A DNA stretch of 64,000 nucleotides from Nitrospirota bacterium (lineage in GTDB: Bacteria; Nitrospirota; Nitrospiria; Nitrospirales; Nitrospiraceae). The notes beneath the pieces are model-generated. The model worked only from the letters and a program-made list of their open reading frames with translations, was not told where the DNA came from and ran no database searches. Shown one piece after another: positions 16,460 to 29,084 of this stretch. The translations under genes and the position numbers were made by a program. The stretch spans positions 1-64,000 of the forward strand of contig JAHRHE010000004.1 in the NCBI GenBank assembly GCA_020027965.1. Reading direction: 5' to 3'. Position 1 is the first letter of the stretch, and every line of letters starts with the position of its first letter.

Positions 16460-17244
16460 TCCCGTTGCGTTTGCCGAGACGCCCGCAGATAATCCGGCAG
16501 TCGCGTCCCGCCGTCGCGGAATGCGATCTTGATTTGATCCCAGGTCAGACCGATGGCGCCACGGAGGTCGGCTTCGAGCATGTTCGCCCCTTCGAGGTGG
16601 GTGCCGATCAGGTATGCCTCCTGAAGATTCGCTCCCTTGAGCAAGGCCCCTTCCAGCCGGGCTTCACCCAAGAACGCTTCCTGAAGATCTGCGTGCAGAA
16701 GGACGGCCTGCTCCAGATGTGCGCCTCTGAAGATCGCCCACTTCAGATGCGCCCCGGTCAGGTCCGCGCCCTCCAGGTGGGCACCGCTGAGAATGGCCCC
16801 TTCCAGGTGGGTTCCTTTGAAATTGGCTCTTCTGAGGTCCGTGCGCGCGAGGTTGAGTCGCTCGGCTTCGCCATCCTGATAAGTCCGGGCGCGCCGCCCC
16901 AGAACGGTCAGGATGGCTTGAATGTCCGGAGCGCGCTTCGGTAAGGGTTGATCAGCCAGAGGGGTTCGGCTGTCTTTCCAGGCCGAACGCTCCCGAACAA
17001 AGGCCGTGAGGACTTCCAGTACGCTCCGGTAATCCTTCTCCGAGACCACGGCGATGCCTTCCAGCGCGTACACCCCACCCAGACGAATTTCAAGGTTCTC
17101 ACTGGCAAGTTGGTTGACCGCCAGTGGGAATCGATCCGCGATCTGGGCTTCGTGCGCCCCCCGAAGGGCATCAAGGGTGAGATACAATCCGACGACGAGC
17201 GCCGCAGTGCACAGGTAGAGGATGAGGGTCTTCTGATCGCGCAT
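16456..17244 (-). CDS. Membrane-anchored pentapeptide-repeat protein
   Basis: From ATG 17244 the protein has 262 aa; an in-frame start at 17319 would overlap the upstream gene. Residues about 5-25 (TLILYLCTAALVVGLYLTL) form one membrane anchor. From about 128 to 240 the sequence is pentapeptide repeats of the A(D/N/H)LxG type (LRRANFKGTHLEGAILSGAH and similar), which fold as a square right-handed beta helix. Such proteins often bind other proteins; no partner is evident. It follows the membrane-protein gene on the same strand. Confidence 0.85.
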   Translation of the reverse strand: MRDQKTLILYLCTAALVVGLYLTLDALRGAHEAQIADRFPLAVNQLASENLEIRLGGVYALEGIAVVSEKDYRSVLEVLTAFVRERSAWKDSRTPLADQPLPKRAPDIQAILTVLGRRARTYQDGEAERLNLARTDLRRANFKGTHLEGAILSGAHLEGADLTGAHLKWAIFRGAHLEQAVLLHADLQEAFLGEARLEGALLKGANLQEAYLIGTHLEGANMLEADLRGAIGLTWDQIKIAFRDGGTRLPDYLRASRQTQRD

Positions 17245-17264
17245 CAGGCTAAATAACGCGTTAG

Positions 17265-18365
17265 TTATCGCTGACCTGTCGAAGCTCGACCAGGAAGCAA
17301 ACTGGCAATTACCACACATTCCAGGCCGAACGGCAGGTAGCCGGCGTACCCGAGCAGCGGCATCTCGAAGAGCTGAAAGCGATGCACGAAGGGCACGGCG
17401 TACTCCCAGTGGGCCAGACTCTTAAAATTCCATATCTCCCAAAAGAATCCACACTGCAGCGCCGCAAGGGCCGGGATCCAGACCGCCCGCCAATCACCGC
17501 GCTGCACGGATGAGAAGATCGTCTCTTCGCCCGACACCACTTGCAGCGACACGATCACCAACAAGGGCGAGACCCACAGCAGCGGGAACAGATAATCCGG
17601 CCAGATCCCGATGCCCATGAGTCCGGCGCTCGCACAAAGCAGCACGCCCCACCCGAGCATGGTGGCATGTTTGATCCGCATTGGCCAGAGATTCTGGAGT
17701 GCCAGGCTCAATCGTGGGAAGGTGGACAACCACTCGGTGGTGCCAAGCACGGCCGGCAGCACCGTCGAAAACGGCGGCGTGGCATACCAGACATACTCCA
17801 CCGGGCCAAGCTCGCTGATCCCCTCGTAATACCAGTTCTGTACAAAGCGATTCAGGTATTCAAAGAACCACCAGAACGCGGCACTCAAGGCGACCAGCGT
17901 CAGCAAATAGCCGGGTCTGTCCTTGAGCATGCAACGCCCGCTGCGGCGGAACGTAAGGGCGTTGATCACGAGGATATAGCCGACCCATAGCGGGGTGAAC
18001 GTATGCCGCTGCAGGTCTTCGAGCCACGCGAATCGGTTCCAGGCCAGCACCCAGGCTACTGCGGTGAGCATCACGCCGAGCCAGCCCCACCATGGGAGGC
18101 GTGACGCGTGACGGGTGACGCGTGACGCGTCACGAGACACACGAGCGGTCAGAATCCTGATCAGGAAGGGACTCACCATGACCAGGACGAAAAGCGCAAG
18201 ACCGATGAAGGCCGCCCACGAGAAGGGCGCATGCTCGACATAGCGGGTCACCGGCGGAAATTCCAGGTACTGCGCGACCGGCTTCCCGGCCACGGCCACT
18301 CCGAGCATCGGCAAGCCGACGAGGAGCGTAACGATGACCTGGACCTTGATCGAGAGCGATTTCAC
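17265..18365 (-). CDS. Multi-pass membrane protein carrying a translated repeat array
   Basis: The 366-aa protein has about nine hydrophobic segments (for example at 8-28, 47-70, 92-112, 125-140 and 150-170). No family motif is recognised. Residues about 73-89, between the second and third membrane segments, are encoded by the 35-base heptamer array at 18101-18135. They read SRDASRVTRHASR, a basic stretch unlike the rest. The word has no stop in any frame, so the array adds a loop without breaking the gene. The next gene begins close behind. Confidence 0.75.
   Translation of the reverse strand: MKSLSIKVQVIVTLLVGLPMLGVAVAGKPVAQYLEFPPVTRYVEHAPFSWAAFIGLALFVLVMVSPFLIRILTARVSRDASRVTRHASRLPWWGWLGVMLTAVAWVLAWNRFAWLEDLQRHTFTPLWVGYILVINALTFRRSGRCMLKDRPGYLLTLVALSAAFWWFFEYLNRFVQNWYYEGISELGPVEYVWYATPPFSTVLPAVLGTTEWLSTFPRLSLALQNLWPMRIKHATMLGWGVLLCASAGLMGIGIWPDYLFPLLWVSPLLVIVSLQVVSGEETIFSSVQRGDWRAVWIPALAALQCGFFWEIWNFKSLAHWEYAVPFVHRFQLFEMPLLGYAGYLPFGLECVVIASLLPGRASTGQR
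18101..18135. repeat. Heptamer array GTGACGN inside a coding sequence
   Basis: Four 7-mers, GTGACGC, GTGACGG, GTGACGC and GTGACGC, plus one inverted word GTCACGA fill exactly 35 bases. They lie within the membrane-protein gene at 17265-18365. This is the same word family as the intergenic arrays at 11.9, 20.0, 26.7 and 34.9 kb. Confidence 0.9.
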
Positions 18366-18522
18366 CGCAAGAGCTTATCTAGATCGGTCAGGATTGCGCG
18401 CAAACCTGAATGAACGGGGGATGGAAAAATGGTGAGAGAAGCCGAACCTTACAACTCAGCTGCCTGGACGCTTTTAACGACCAGCCAACGCTTCAGGTAC
18501 CCGCGCGCTTCGTTCTTCGTCA

Positions 18523-19956
18523 TCATGCCGTGACTTTAGCCAGCTTGCCGGCACGGAGGTATTGGTCCACGCCGGCAGCCATCTTCCGTCCCTCGGCGAT
18601 GGCCCACACGATGAGCGAGGCGCCGCGCTTGACGTCCCCGCCGGCGAACACGCCCTCCACGCTGGTCATGCAGTTCTCATCCACGGCCACGGCGCCGCGC
18701 GCGTCGTACTTCACATTCAGGCTGTCCAACAAGCCGTTCTTGACGGGCCCCGTGAAGCCCATGGCCAGGAGCACCAGATCCACCTCCATCTCGAAGTCGG
18801 TGCCCGGCATCGGCGTGAATTGACCCTTCTCGAATGCCACGCGGTGTGCGTGCAGCTTCGTGACGTGACCGTTCCGGCCGGTGAACTTGGTCGTCGAGAC
18901 GCTCCACTGGCGGTCGCACCCCTCTTCGTGCGCATGCGAGGTCCGGAGCTGCATCGGCCAGAGGGGCCAGGGCGTTGAACCGGCCCGCTTGGGTGGAGGC
19001 TCGGCCAGCAGCTCGAATTGGTGCACTTCGATGCAGCCCTGCCGGTGGGTCGTGCCCAGGCAATCGGAGCCCGTGTCGCCGCCGCCGATAATGACCACGC
19101 GCTTGCCCTTGGCCGTGATGGGTTCCTCCAGGATGGGGTCGCCGGCGTTCCGTTTGTTTTGCTGGGTCAGATAGTCCATCGCCAGGTGGATTCCCTCCAG
19201 CTCCCGACCCGGGACAGGCAGCTCGCGGGCCTGCTCGGCGCCATTCGCCAGACACACGGCGTCAAACTGCCGTTGCAATTCTTCCCCGCTGATGTCCACA
19301 CCGACATGGACATTGGGCTTGAACTCTACGCCCTCGGCCGTCATCTGCTCCAGCCGGCGATCAATGACCCACTTCTCCATCTTGAAGTCGGGAATGCCGT
19401 AGCGCAGGAGGCCCCCGATGCGGTCGGCCTTTTCGAAGACGGTCACGCGATGGCCCGCGCGCGCGAGTTGTTGTGCCGCGGCCAGGCCGGCCGGCCCGGA
19501 CCCGACGATGGCCACGGTCTTGCCTGTTCGTGTGACCGTCAGAATGGGCTCCACCCAGCCCTCATCGAAGCCCTTGTCGATGATGTTCCACTCGATCACC
19601 CGGATCGAGACCGGATCTTCGTTGATCCCCAGGACGCAGGCAGACTCGCAGGGAGCCGGGCACAGGCGCCCGGTAAACTCGGGGAAGTTATTGGTGGTGT
19701 GCAGCGCTTTCAGCGCGTCCTTCCAACGGCCCCGGTGCACCAGGTCGTTCCACTCGGGGATCAGGTTCACAACCGGGCACCCGTTGGCGCTCTGGCAGAA
19801 GGGAACCCCGCAGTCCATGCAGCGCGCCCCCTGGGCCTTGAGCGTGTCTTCGGGAAGCGGCTCGTAGAACTCCTTCCAGTCCCGGATGCGAACCTCGACC
19901 GGCCGGCGCTTGGGGCCCTCCCGGGCGTATTTCATGAATCCTTTCGGGTCAGCCAT
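18523..19956 (-). CDS. gltD: Glutamate synthase (NADPH), small subunit
   Basis: The 477-aa subunit passes electrons from NADPH through FAD and iron-sulfur centres to GltB. It has the N-terminal cysteine clusters (CMDCGVPFC and CPAPCESAC), the FAD motif VAIVGSGPAGLAAAQ near 148, the FEKADRIGGLLRYGIPDFKM segment and the NADPH motif VVIIGGGDTGSDC near 285. Length is typical. It lies 87 bases after gltB on the same strand, so it is a gltBD operon; the gap contains two repeat arrays rather than a promoter I can see. Confidence 0.96.
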   Translation of the reverse strand: MADPKGFMKYAREGPKRRPVEVRIRDWKEFYEPLPEDTLKAQGARCMDCGVPFCQSANGCPVVNLIPEWNDLVHRGRWKDALKALHTTNNFPEFTGRLCPAPCESACVLGINEDPVSIRVIEWNIIDKGFDEGWVEPILTVTRTGKTVAIVGSGPAGLAAAQQLARAGHRVTVFEKADRIGGLLRYGIPDFKMEKWVIDRRLEQMTAEGVEFKPNVHVGVDISGEELQRQFDAVCLANGAEQARELPVPGRELEGIHLAMDYLTQQNKRNAGDPILEEPITAKGKRVVIIGGGDTGSDCLGTTHRQGCIEVHQFELLAEPPPKRAGSTPWPLWPMQLRTSHAHEEGCDRQWSVSTTKFTGRNGHVTKLHAHRVAFEKGQFTPMPGTDFEMEVDLVLLAMGFTGPVKNGLLDSLNVKYDARGAVAVDENCMTSVEGVFAGGDVKRGASLIVWAIAEGRKMAAGVDQYLRAGKLAKVTA

Positions 19957-19963
19957 TTCCTGT

Positions 19964-20038
19964 TTCGTTCCTCGTATCTCGTGAAGCGTATCTCGTTTCG
20001 GAATTCCGACGCGTCACCCGTCACTCGTCACGCTTCAC
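19964..20038. repeat. Two adjacent heptamer arrays between gltB and gltD
   Basis: The first block, 19964-19998, holds five 7-mers of type NTCGTNN: TTCGTTC, CTCGTAT, CTCGTGA, AGCGTAT and CTCGTTT. After 12 bases a second block at 20011-20038 holds GCGTCAC, CCGTCAC, TCGTCAC and GCTTCAC. Two different words therefore keep the same 7-base period side by side. The arrays fill most of the 87-base gap inside the operon. Confidence 0.85.
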
Positions 20039-20043
20039 GCCTC

Positions 20044-24594
<4,551 letters not shown>

Positions 24595-24721
24595 CTGATT
24601 GCTGAATCCGGTGAAGGGTTGCGCTGTGTGACGGATCTTCAAAGTGATTGAGGAACCTCGGCTTTTGGTACGCTGTGTGACCGCTCCCGAGGCCGAACAG
24701 CTCGGGCGGGATTGAATTGTC

Positions 24722-24751
24722 ACCTTACTGGATGGGGCAGGATTCTGTCAA
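24722..24751 (-). promoter_or_regulatory. Candidate gltB promoter
   Basis: On the minus strand TTGACA (24746-24751) is followed after 18 bases by TAAGGT (24722-24727). Transcription from about 24715 leaves a leader of roughly 120 bases before ATG 24594. It is divergent from the promoter at 24786-24815. The -10 is weak. Confidence 0.45.
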
Positions 24752-24785
24752 GCCAACGGTCCCGATGACTCCCTCGGAGCGATGC

Positions 24786-24815
24786 TTGACATCACGCGGG
24801 CCGCTGACCTAGTAT
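24786..24815 (+). promoter_or_regulatory. Promoter of the polyprenyl synthase gene, leaderless type
   Basis: TTGACA (24786-24791) and TAGTAT (24810-24815) are 18 bases apart. The start site expected near 24822 is the A of the ATG. No Shine-Dalgarno sequence precedes this ATG, so a leaderless mRNA is likely. Confidence 0.55.
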
Positions 24816-24821
24816 CCCGGA

Positions 24822-25826
24822 ATGAAAAACGGCCTCACGACCACCACCATTCGCACGATGGCGGACGTGTGGGAAGCCTACCGTGACGAATTAGAAGGGG
24901 TTGAGGACCAGGTTCGCAAGAACGTGGACTCGACGGTGGCCCTGGTCAACACGGTGGCCGCCCATATCCTCAGCAGCGGCGGCAAGCGCATCCGCCCGTT
25001 GTTGCTGCTCCTCTGTGCGCGCCTCTGTGGTTACACGGCTAAAGACGACCTTATCCTCGGCAGCCTCGTCGAATTCATTCACACCGCGACCCTTCTCCAC
25101 GACGACGTGGTGGATGACGCGGACCTCCGGCGAGGCCGGCGGACCGCGCGCAAGGTCTGGGGCAATCAAATCAGCATCCTGGTCGGCGACTATCTCTATT
25201 CGAAGGCCATCTGCAAGATCGTCGGATTCCAGAATCAGGGGATCAACGAGGTCCTGTCCGAGGCCTGCCGAAAGATGGCCGAGGGCGAGGTGCTCCAGCT
25301 CTATTACAACGGCAACCCGCTGATCACGGAATCCGAATATCTCCGCATCGTGGAGCACAAAACCGCGGGCCTGATCGCCGCCTCCTGCCGTATCGGGGCC
25401 ATCGTTGGAGAGGCGCCGTTTGAGCAGCAGGCGGCTCTCTTCCGGTTCGGCCAGCACATCGGCATCGCGTTCCAGCTTGCCGACGACACGCTGGACTATG
25501 TCGCCAACGGCGACCGCCTCGGAAAAACTCTCGGGCAGGATCTCCGACAGGGTCGGGCCACGCTCCCACTCCTACACCTGCTGCAGCATTGCTCGGCCGA
25601 GGACAAGCAGATGATCAAGGATCGAATGGAGACCCGGACCCTCAACGAGGCAGACCTGCTTCGGCTCCTCTCCCTGATGAAGGACTACGGCTCCATCGTC
25701 TACGCCATGGAGCGAGCGCGGGAGTTCGTGGTCGCGGCCAAACGGGACCTGGTCTCCTTCGAGGATACCCCACCGAAGCGAGCTCTGTCGGTCGTCGCGG
25801 ATTATATGGTGAACCGAGATCGGTAG
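24822..25826 (+). CDS. ispB: Trans-polyprenyl diphosphate synthase (octaprenyl type)
   Basis: The 334-aa enzyme extends farnesyl diphosphate with isopentenyl diphosphate to make the side chain of respiratory quinone. It has GGKRIRPLLL, the first Asp-rich motif LLHDDVVDDADLRRG (Asp94 onward), the second, QLADDTLDYV, and GRATLPLLHL. The small subset of residues before the first Asp motif that sets chain length (FIHTAT) fits a long-chain product. A start at ATG 24858 is also in frame. The promoter position favours 24822. Symbol by family; chain length is not proven. Confidence 0.88.
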   Translation: MKNGLTTTTIRTMADVWEAYRDELEGVEDQVRKNVDSTVALVNTVAAHILSSGGKRIRPLLLLLCARLCGYTAKDDLILGSLVEFIHTATLLHDDVVDDADLRRGRRTARKVWGNQISILVGDYLYSKAICKIVGFQNQGINEVLSEACRKMAEGEVLQLYYNGNPLITESEYLRIVEHKTAGLIAASCRIGAIVGEAPFEQQAALFRFGQHIGIAFQLADDTLDYVANGDRLGKTLGQDLRQGRATLPLLHLLQHCSAEDKQMIKDRMETRTLNEADLLRLLSLMKDYGSIVYAMERAREFVVAAKRDLVSFEDTPPKRALSVVADYMVNRDR

Positions 25827-26076
25827 TCGCACAGGACATTAGGGACTCGGTAATCAGCTCGTCGAGTTCACGGAACGCGGAAGGTCCAGGGCGAAGCGGA
25901 ACAAGTCACGCGTGAACGGCACCGGTGGCGTTGGACGACTGCCATCTTGTCTCTTAACGGTTGGCTTCTGCTTTCGGGAAGGGCCAGGCCTTCAACCCCG
26001 TGCCCGACGCCCTCTTGAGCCCCTCCTCGTCCCTCACCTACTGAGCGCTGACGTCTGATGGCTGACGGCTTTGCAG
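25827..26076. other. Intergenic stretch with a short heptamer array at its end
   Basis: This 250-base gap holds no ORF I can support. A GTCACGC, GTGAACG pair at about 25907-25920 resembles the heptamer word of other arrays. At 26047-26067 lie three tandem 7-mers, GCTGACG, TCTGATG and GCTGACG, directly before the AMMECR1 start. Nothing else is evident. Confidence 0.55.
26047..26067. repeat. Heptamer array, word GCTGACG
   Basis: Three tandem 7-mers GCTGACG, TCTGATG and GCTGACG end ten bases before the ATG at 26077. The word is close to GCTGATG in the element at 42.5 kb. The array sits where a Shine-Dalgarno sequence would be expected, and none is present. Confidence 0.7.
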
Positions 26077-26604
26077 ATGGCCCGAGCGGAACATCCCTTG
26101 GTCAGGCTGGCGGCGGAGGCGATTTCGGCATTTCTCAGGCGTCAGCAGATCATTGAGCCGCCAGAGAGCCTCTTCTTCGAGGTTCCAGCGGCTCTTCTTC
26201 CCGCCGGAGTATTCGTTTGCCTCAAGCGGGAGGGCCGCTTGCGCGGGTGCATTGGGACCACTGAGCCGATCCGCAAGACGATGGCGGCCGAGGTCATCGA
26301 GATCGCCATCGGGGCCGCGACACGAGATCCGCGATTTCCGCCGCTCGAATGGGCTGAACTGGACGATCTGGAGATTTCGGTGGACGTGCTGGGTCCCTCC
26401 GAACGAGTCTCGAGCCTGGAGGCGCTGGACCCCCGCCGGTACGGCATCGTGGTCCGATCCGGCGAGCGGCACAGCGTGCTCCTGCCGGATCTGGAGGGAA
26501 TCAATTCGGTGGCGGCGCAAGTAGAGGCGGCCCGGGAGAAGGCCGGCCTCGGATCTGATGAAGTCATCGAGCTGCTGCGGTTTGAAGCCACCAGGTACCG
26601 TTAG
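26077..26604 (+). CDS. AMMECR1-domain protein
   Basis: From ATG 26077 the protein has 175 aa and is cytoplasmic. It has the AMMECR1 hallmark GRLRGCIGTTEPIRKTMAAE near 55, followed by AATRDPRFPPLEWAELDDLEI and SVDVLGPSERV, the conserved order of this family. The biochemical role of AMMECR1 proteins is not settled; archaeal and bacterial members often lie beside MEMO or radical-SAM genes, which are not seen here. It is followed by a hairpin that looks like a terminator. Confidence 0.88.
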   Translation: MARAEHPLVRLAAEAISAFLRRQQIIEPPESLFFEVPAALLPAGVFVCLKREGRLRGCIGTTEPIRKTMAAEVIEIAIGAATRDPRFPPLEWAELDDLEISVDVLGPSERVSSLEALDPRRYGIVVRSGERHSVLLPDLEGINSVAAQVEAAREKAGLGSDEVIELLRFEATRYR

Positions 26605-26713
26605 GCGTGACACGTGATGAGTAATGTGTGAAGGGTGTTAGGTGATAACCTTTGGATTTATCACCTTCCTCTTTGGCTCTGACGCACCACGCGTCACGCG
26701 TGACGCGTCACGA
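26605..26713. repeat. Degenerate heptamer element before the DUF1015 gene
   Basis: The left part (26605-26640) is rich in GTG-type words such as GTGACAC and GTGATGA. The right part at 26684-26711 has GCACCAC, GCGTCAC, GCGTGAC and GCGTCAC as consecutive 7-mers, with one word inverted. The terminator hairpin lies between them. The left arm is too diverged for a firm reading. Confidence 0.6.
26641..26674 (+). terminator. Hairpin terminator after the AMMECR1 gene
   Basis: GGTGATAA (26641-26648) and TTATCACC (26658-26665) form a perfect 8-bp stem with a 9-base loop. TTCCTCTTT follows at 26666-26674. The T-run is interrupted, so termination may be partial. Confidence 0.55.
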
Positions 26714-26721
26714 GAGATCCA

Positions 26722-28068
26722 ATGGCCAATGTGATTCCTTTCAGAGGTGTGCTGTACGACCCGGAGGCCGTCAAGGACATGGCCCGGGTGGTGGCGCCGC
26801 CGTACGACGTGATTGACGCCCAAGCTCAACAGGTACTGTACGATCGCCATCCGAACAACGTGATTCGATTGGAGTTGGGGCTGGACCGCCAGGGTGACAG
26901 GCCGGACCGCAACCGGTACACCCGCGCGGCCGGTCTGCTCGGGGAGTGGCTGGCGAACGGCACCCTCCGCCGTGACCAGAAGCCCGCGGTCTATCCCTAC
27001 TCAATCGACTATCGGGTCCAGGGAAGCGAGCCGGACGGGGACCGCCGCGTCCTCAAGGGTTTCCTCACCACCATCGAGCTGGAGGAGTTTGAACGCGGCG
27101 GCATCTTGCCCCACGAGCACACCCAGCCGGCCGCGAAGACGGACCGGCTGCGGTTACTCGAGGCCTGCCGGGCTCATTTCAGTCCCATCTTCTCGTTGTT
27201 TTCCGACCCTGAGGGGACGATTCTCCAGCTCGTGGAGAAATCGATTGATGCCGACAAACCCCTGATCGATTTCACGGACGAATCAGGGTTCCGGCACCGG
27301 CTCTGGTCCGTCACCGATCGGAGCATCCTCGACCAGGTCGTGGCCGCGATGAGCTCGCGCCGGCTGTTCATCGCGGACGGACATCATCGCTATGAGACCG
27401 CCCTCGCCTACCGCCGCCAGAGAAGAGAGCAGGACCGCCCCACGGGCTCCGGACTTCCCCAAGCCTCCGGTGCGCGCCGGTCTTACGACAGCGTGCTCAT
27501 GCTCTGTTCCGGTCTGGAAGACCCGGGGCTGACGGTGTTGCCCACCCATCGTGTTCTCAACAGGCCCCTCCCCGCAGCCGACCGAATTCTGGAGCTTCTA
27601 CGTGGGGAGTTCGCGATCGAGGAGTTCCGGTTCGACGGACAGGGCGAGCCGGACACGCGGCGGCGCTTTCTGCAGGCCCTCCGGAATCACGGGCAAAGGG
27701 GACAGGCCTTCGGCCTGGCCTTGCGCGACGCCGAGGCCTATTATATTCTCGGCCTCGGGTCGTCTCCCCGTTCAGCGCCCGGTGGGTCTCCGCGGGACCG
27801 GCTCGACGTCTCGGTGCTGCATCATCAGGTATTGACGAAGCTGTGCCCCTCGCAGACCGACGAAGGCGGCCTTCTGTATACGAAGGACGATCACGAAGCC
27901 CTTGAACTGGTGCGGCGGGGATCGGCGACGGCCGCCCTGCTCCTCAATCCCACGAAAGTGAGGGAGGTCCGCGACGTCGCCGCCGCGGGCGAGCGCATGC
28001 CGCACAAATCCACCTATTTCTTTCCGAAACCCCTCACCGGCTTGGTGATGAACGTGATGGAGGACTAA
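26722..28068 (+). CDS. DUF1015-family protein
   Basis: The 448-aa protein begins MANVIPFRGVLYDPEAVKDM and has VVAPPYDVIDAQAQ, the HPNNVIRLELG segment, and FIADGHHRYETALAYRR near 215. These are the markers of DUF1015 (HHR-containing) proteins found across bacteria and archaea. Function is unknown; the GHHRYETA segment has been suggested to be an active or ligand site in the family but this is not established here. It ends just before a lower-GC gene on the same strand. Confidence 0.88.
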   Translation: MANVIPFRGVLYDPEAVKDMARVVAPPYDVIDAQAQQVLYDRHPNNVIRLELGLDRQGDRPDRNRYTRAAGLLGEWLANGTLRRDQKPAVYPYSIDYRVQGSEPDGDRRVLKGFLTTIELEEFERGGILPHEHTQPAAKTDRLRLLEACRAHFSPIFSLFSDPEGTILQLVEKSIDADKPLIDFTDESGFRHRLWSVTDRSILDQVVAAMSSRRLFIADGHHRYETALAYRRQRREQDRPTGSGLPQASGARRSYDSVLMLCSGLEDPGLTVLPTHRVLNRPLPAADRILELLRGEFAIEEFRFDGQGEPDTRRRFLQALRNHGQRGQAFGLALRDAEAYYILGLGSSPRSAPGGSPRDRLDVSVLHHQVLTKLCPSQTDEGGLLYTKDDHEALELVRRGSATAALLLNPTKVREVRDVAAAGERMPHKSTYFFPKPLTGLVMNVMED

Positions 28069-28135
28069 CGGACTCACTTCTCCATTCGAACCGAAGGCGC
28101 ATAATGAACGGAACCTTGCTCCCCAGAGATGCACA

Positions 28136-28906
28136 ATGTGGGCATTTGACTACCGCTTCTTCCCAAATCAAAAGCGAATCAGCATATCCGATTTCATGGA
28201 TCAGCACTGCTGGCCACTAATTGGAGAACTAATTAAATGCGGACAAGTAGGAGATTCCGGCGACCTCGTCATCCAGGGTTCCATTGTTAAGTATCTGGGC
28301 GCGTGTCCAGAGAAAGTGTCACTATCCCCACGATTTCATTCCAAATGGGCAGCACGTTCCTATGCGAGGGTCTTAAAGCATTCCCTGCGTCCACCAAGCT
28401 GGAAGATTCTCGGATGCCTGGTTCATGCCGGGGCTAACTGTACGTGCGCAAGGAGATCTGACCTTATTCTAAGTGAAAACTTTCTGTCAATTGCTTCGCC
28501 GATTACTTGCGGTAAATGCGGCTTGCACGTCCCACTCTATCGCCTTCGGTCGTTAACGATGGATGAACAGCTAGGCGTGCAGCTGTGGAACCAGGCGTAC
28601 AGGCATTCCGACGCTCTCTTTATAGGCTCAGGAGTGGGAGAGCGCTTTGGGTACCAGCAGACGGCATCCTTTTCCAGTCCACTGTCGCAAGATGGTTGCA
28701 AAGTATGTAGACAGCTAGAGTTGAGGTTAAAGGTACCTGTGTATTACTACCTGAACAAGTATTATGGTGTATCGGAGAAAGCCGAGCGGAAAAGACGGTG
28801 CCCGCGATGTAGAGCCAATTGGCTACTCAGCAAGCCGTGGCTGAACCGTTATCACTTTAAATGTAAAAGATGTCGACTCATTTCAAACATAGCTTGGGAT
28901 GTCTAG
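28136..28906 (+). CDS. DUF2310-like zinc-ribbon protein, lower-GC gene
   Basis: The 256-aa protein ends with two zinc-ribbon pairs, RCPRCRAN and FKCKRCRLIS, after an earlier GCKVCRQ. The segment KRRCPRCRANWLLSKPW followed by KCKRCRLISNIAWDV resembles the C terminus of DUF2310 proteins, annotated as possible nucleic-acid binders. Base composition is clearly poorer in G+C than both neighbours and codon use is relaxed, so I infer recent acquisition. CATAAT at 28100-28105 may be its -10. No partner gene is evident. Confidence 0.6.
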   Translation: MWAFDYRFFPNQKRISISDFMDQHCWPLIGELIKCGQVGDSGDLVIQGSIVKYLGACPEKVSLSPRFHSKWAARSYARVLKHSLRPPSWKILGCLVHAGANCTCARRSDLILSENFLSIASPITCGKCGLHVPLYRLRSLTMDEQLGVQLWNQAYRHSDALFIGSGVGERFGYQQTASFSSPLSQDGCKVCRQLELRLKVPVYYYLNKYYGVSEKAERKRRCPRCRANWLLSKPWLNRYHFKCKRCRLISNIAWDV

Positions 28907-28990
28907 TCTTTTTTGGGCAAGGTTGTTGAGGAGGATTGTGCCCAAGCTACTCCTCTGCTTTTCGATCAACCTGCTGTAGCGGTGAAAACA

Positions 28991-29063
28991 GTGCTGAGGA
29001 CTCAGCAATGAGGACTGAGAGGAAAAATCCGGACCTCAGTCCTCAGCACTCAGTCCTCAGCAC
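28991..29063. repeat. Heptamer hairpin, words GGACTGA / CCTCAGT
   Basis: The left arm reads GTGCTGA, GGACTCA, GCAATGA, GGACTGA (28991-29018). The right arm reads CCTCAGT, CCTCAGC, ACTCAGT, CCTCAGC (29034-29061) plus AC. GTGCTGAGGACT (28991-29002) is a perfect complement of 29052-29063, and TGAGGACTGAG (29009-29019) of 29035-29045. The two nested stems make one strong hairpin that ends 21 bases before the NtrC-type gene, ahead of its ribosome site. Confidence 0.9.
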
Positions 29064-29084
29064 TTTCGTGTAGCTGGAGAAGGT

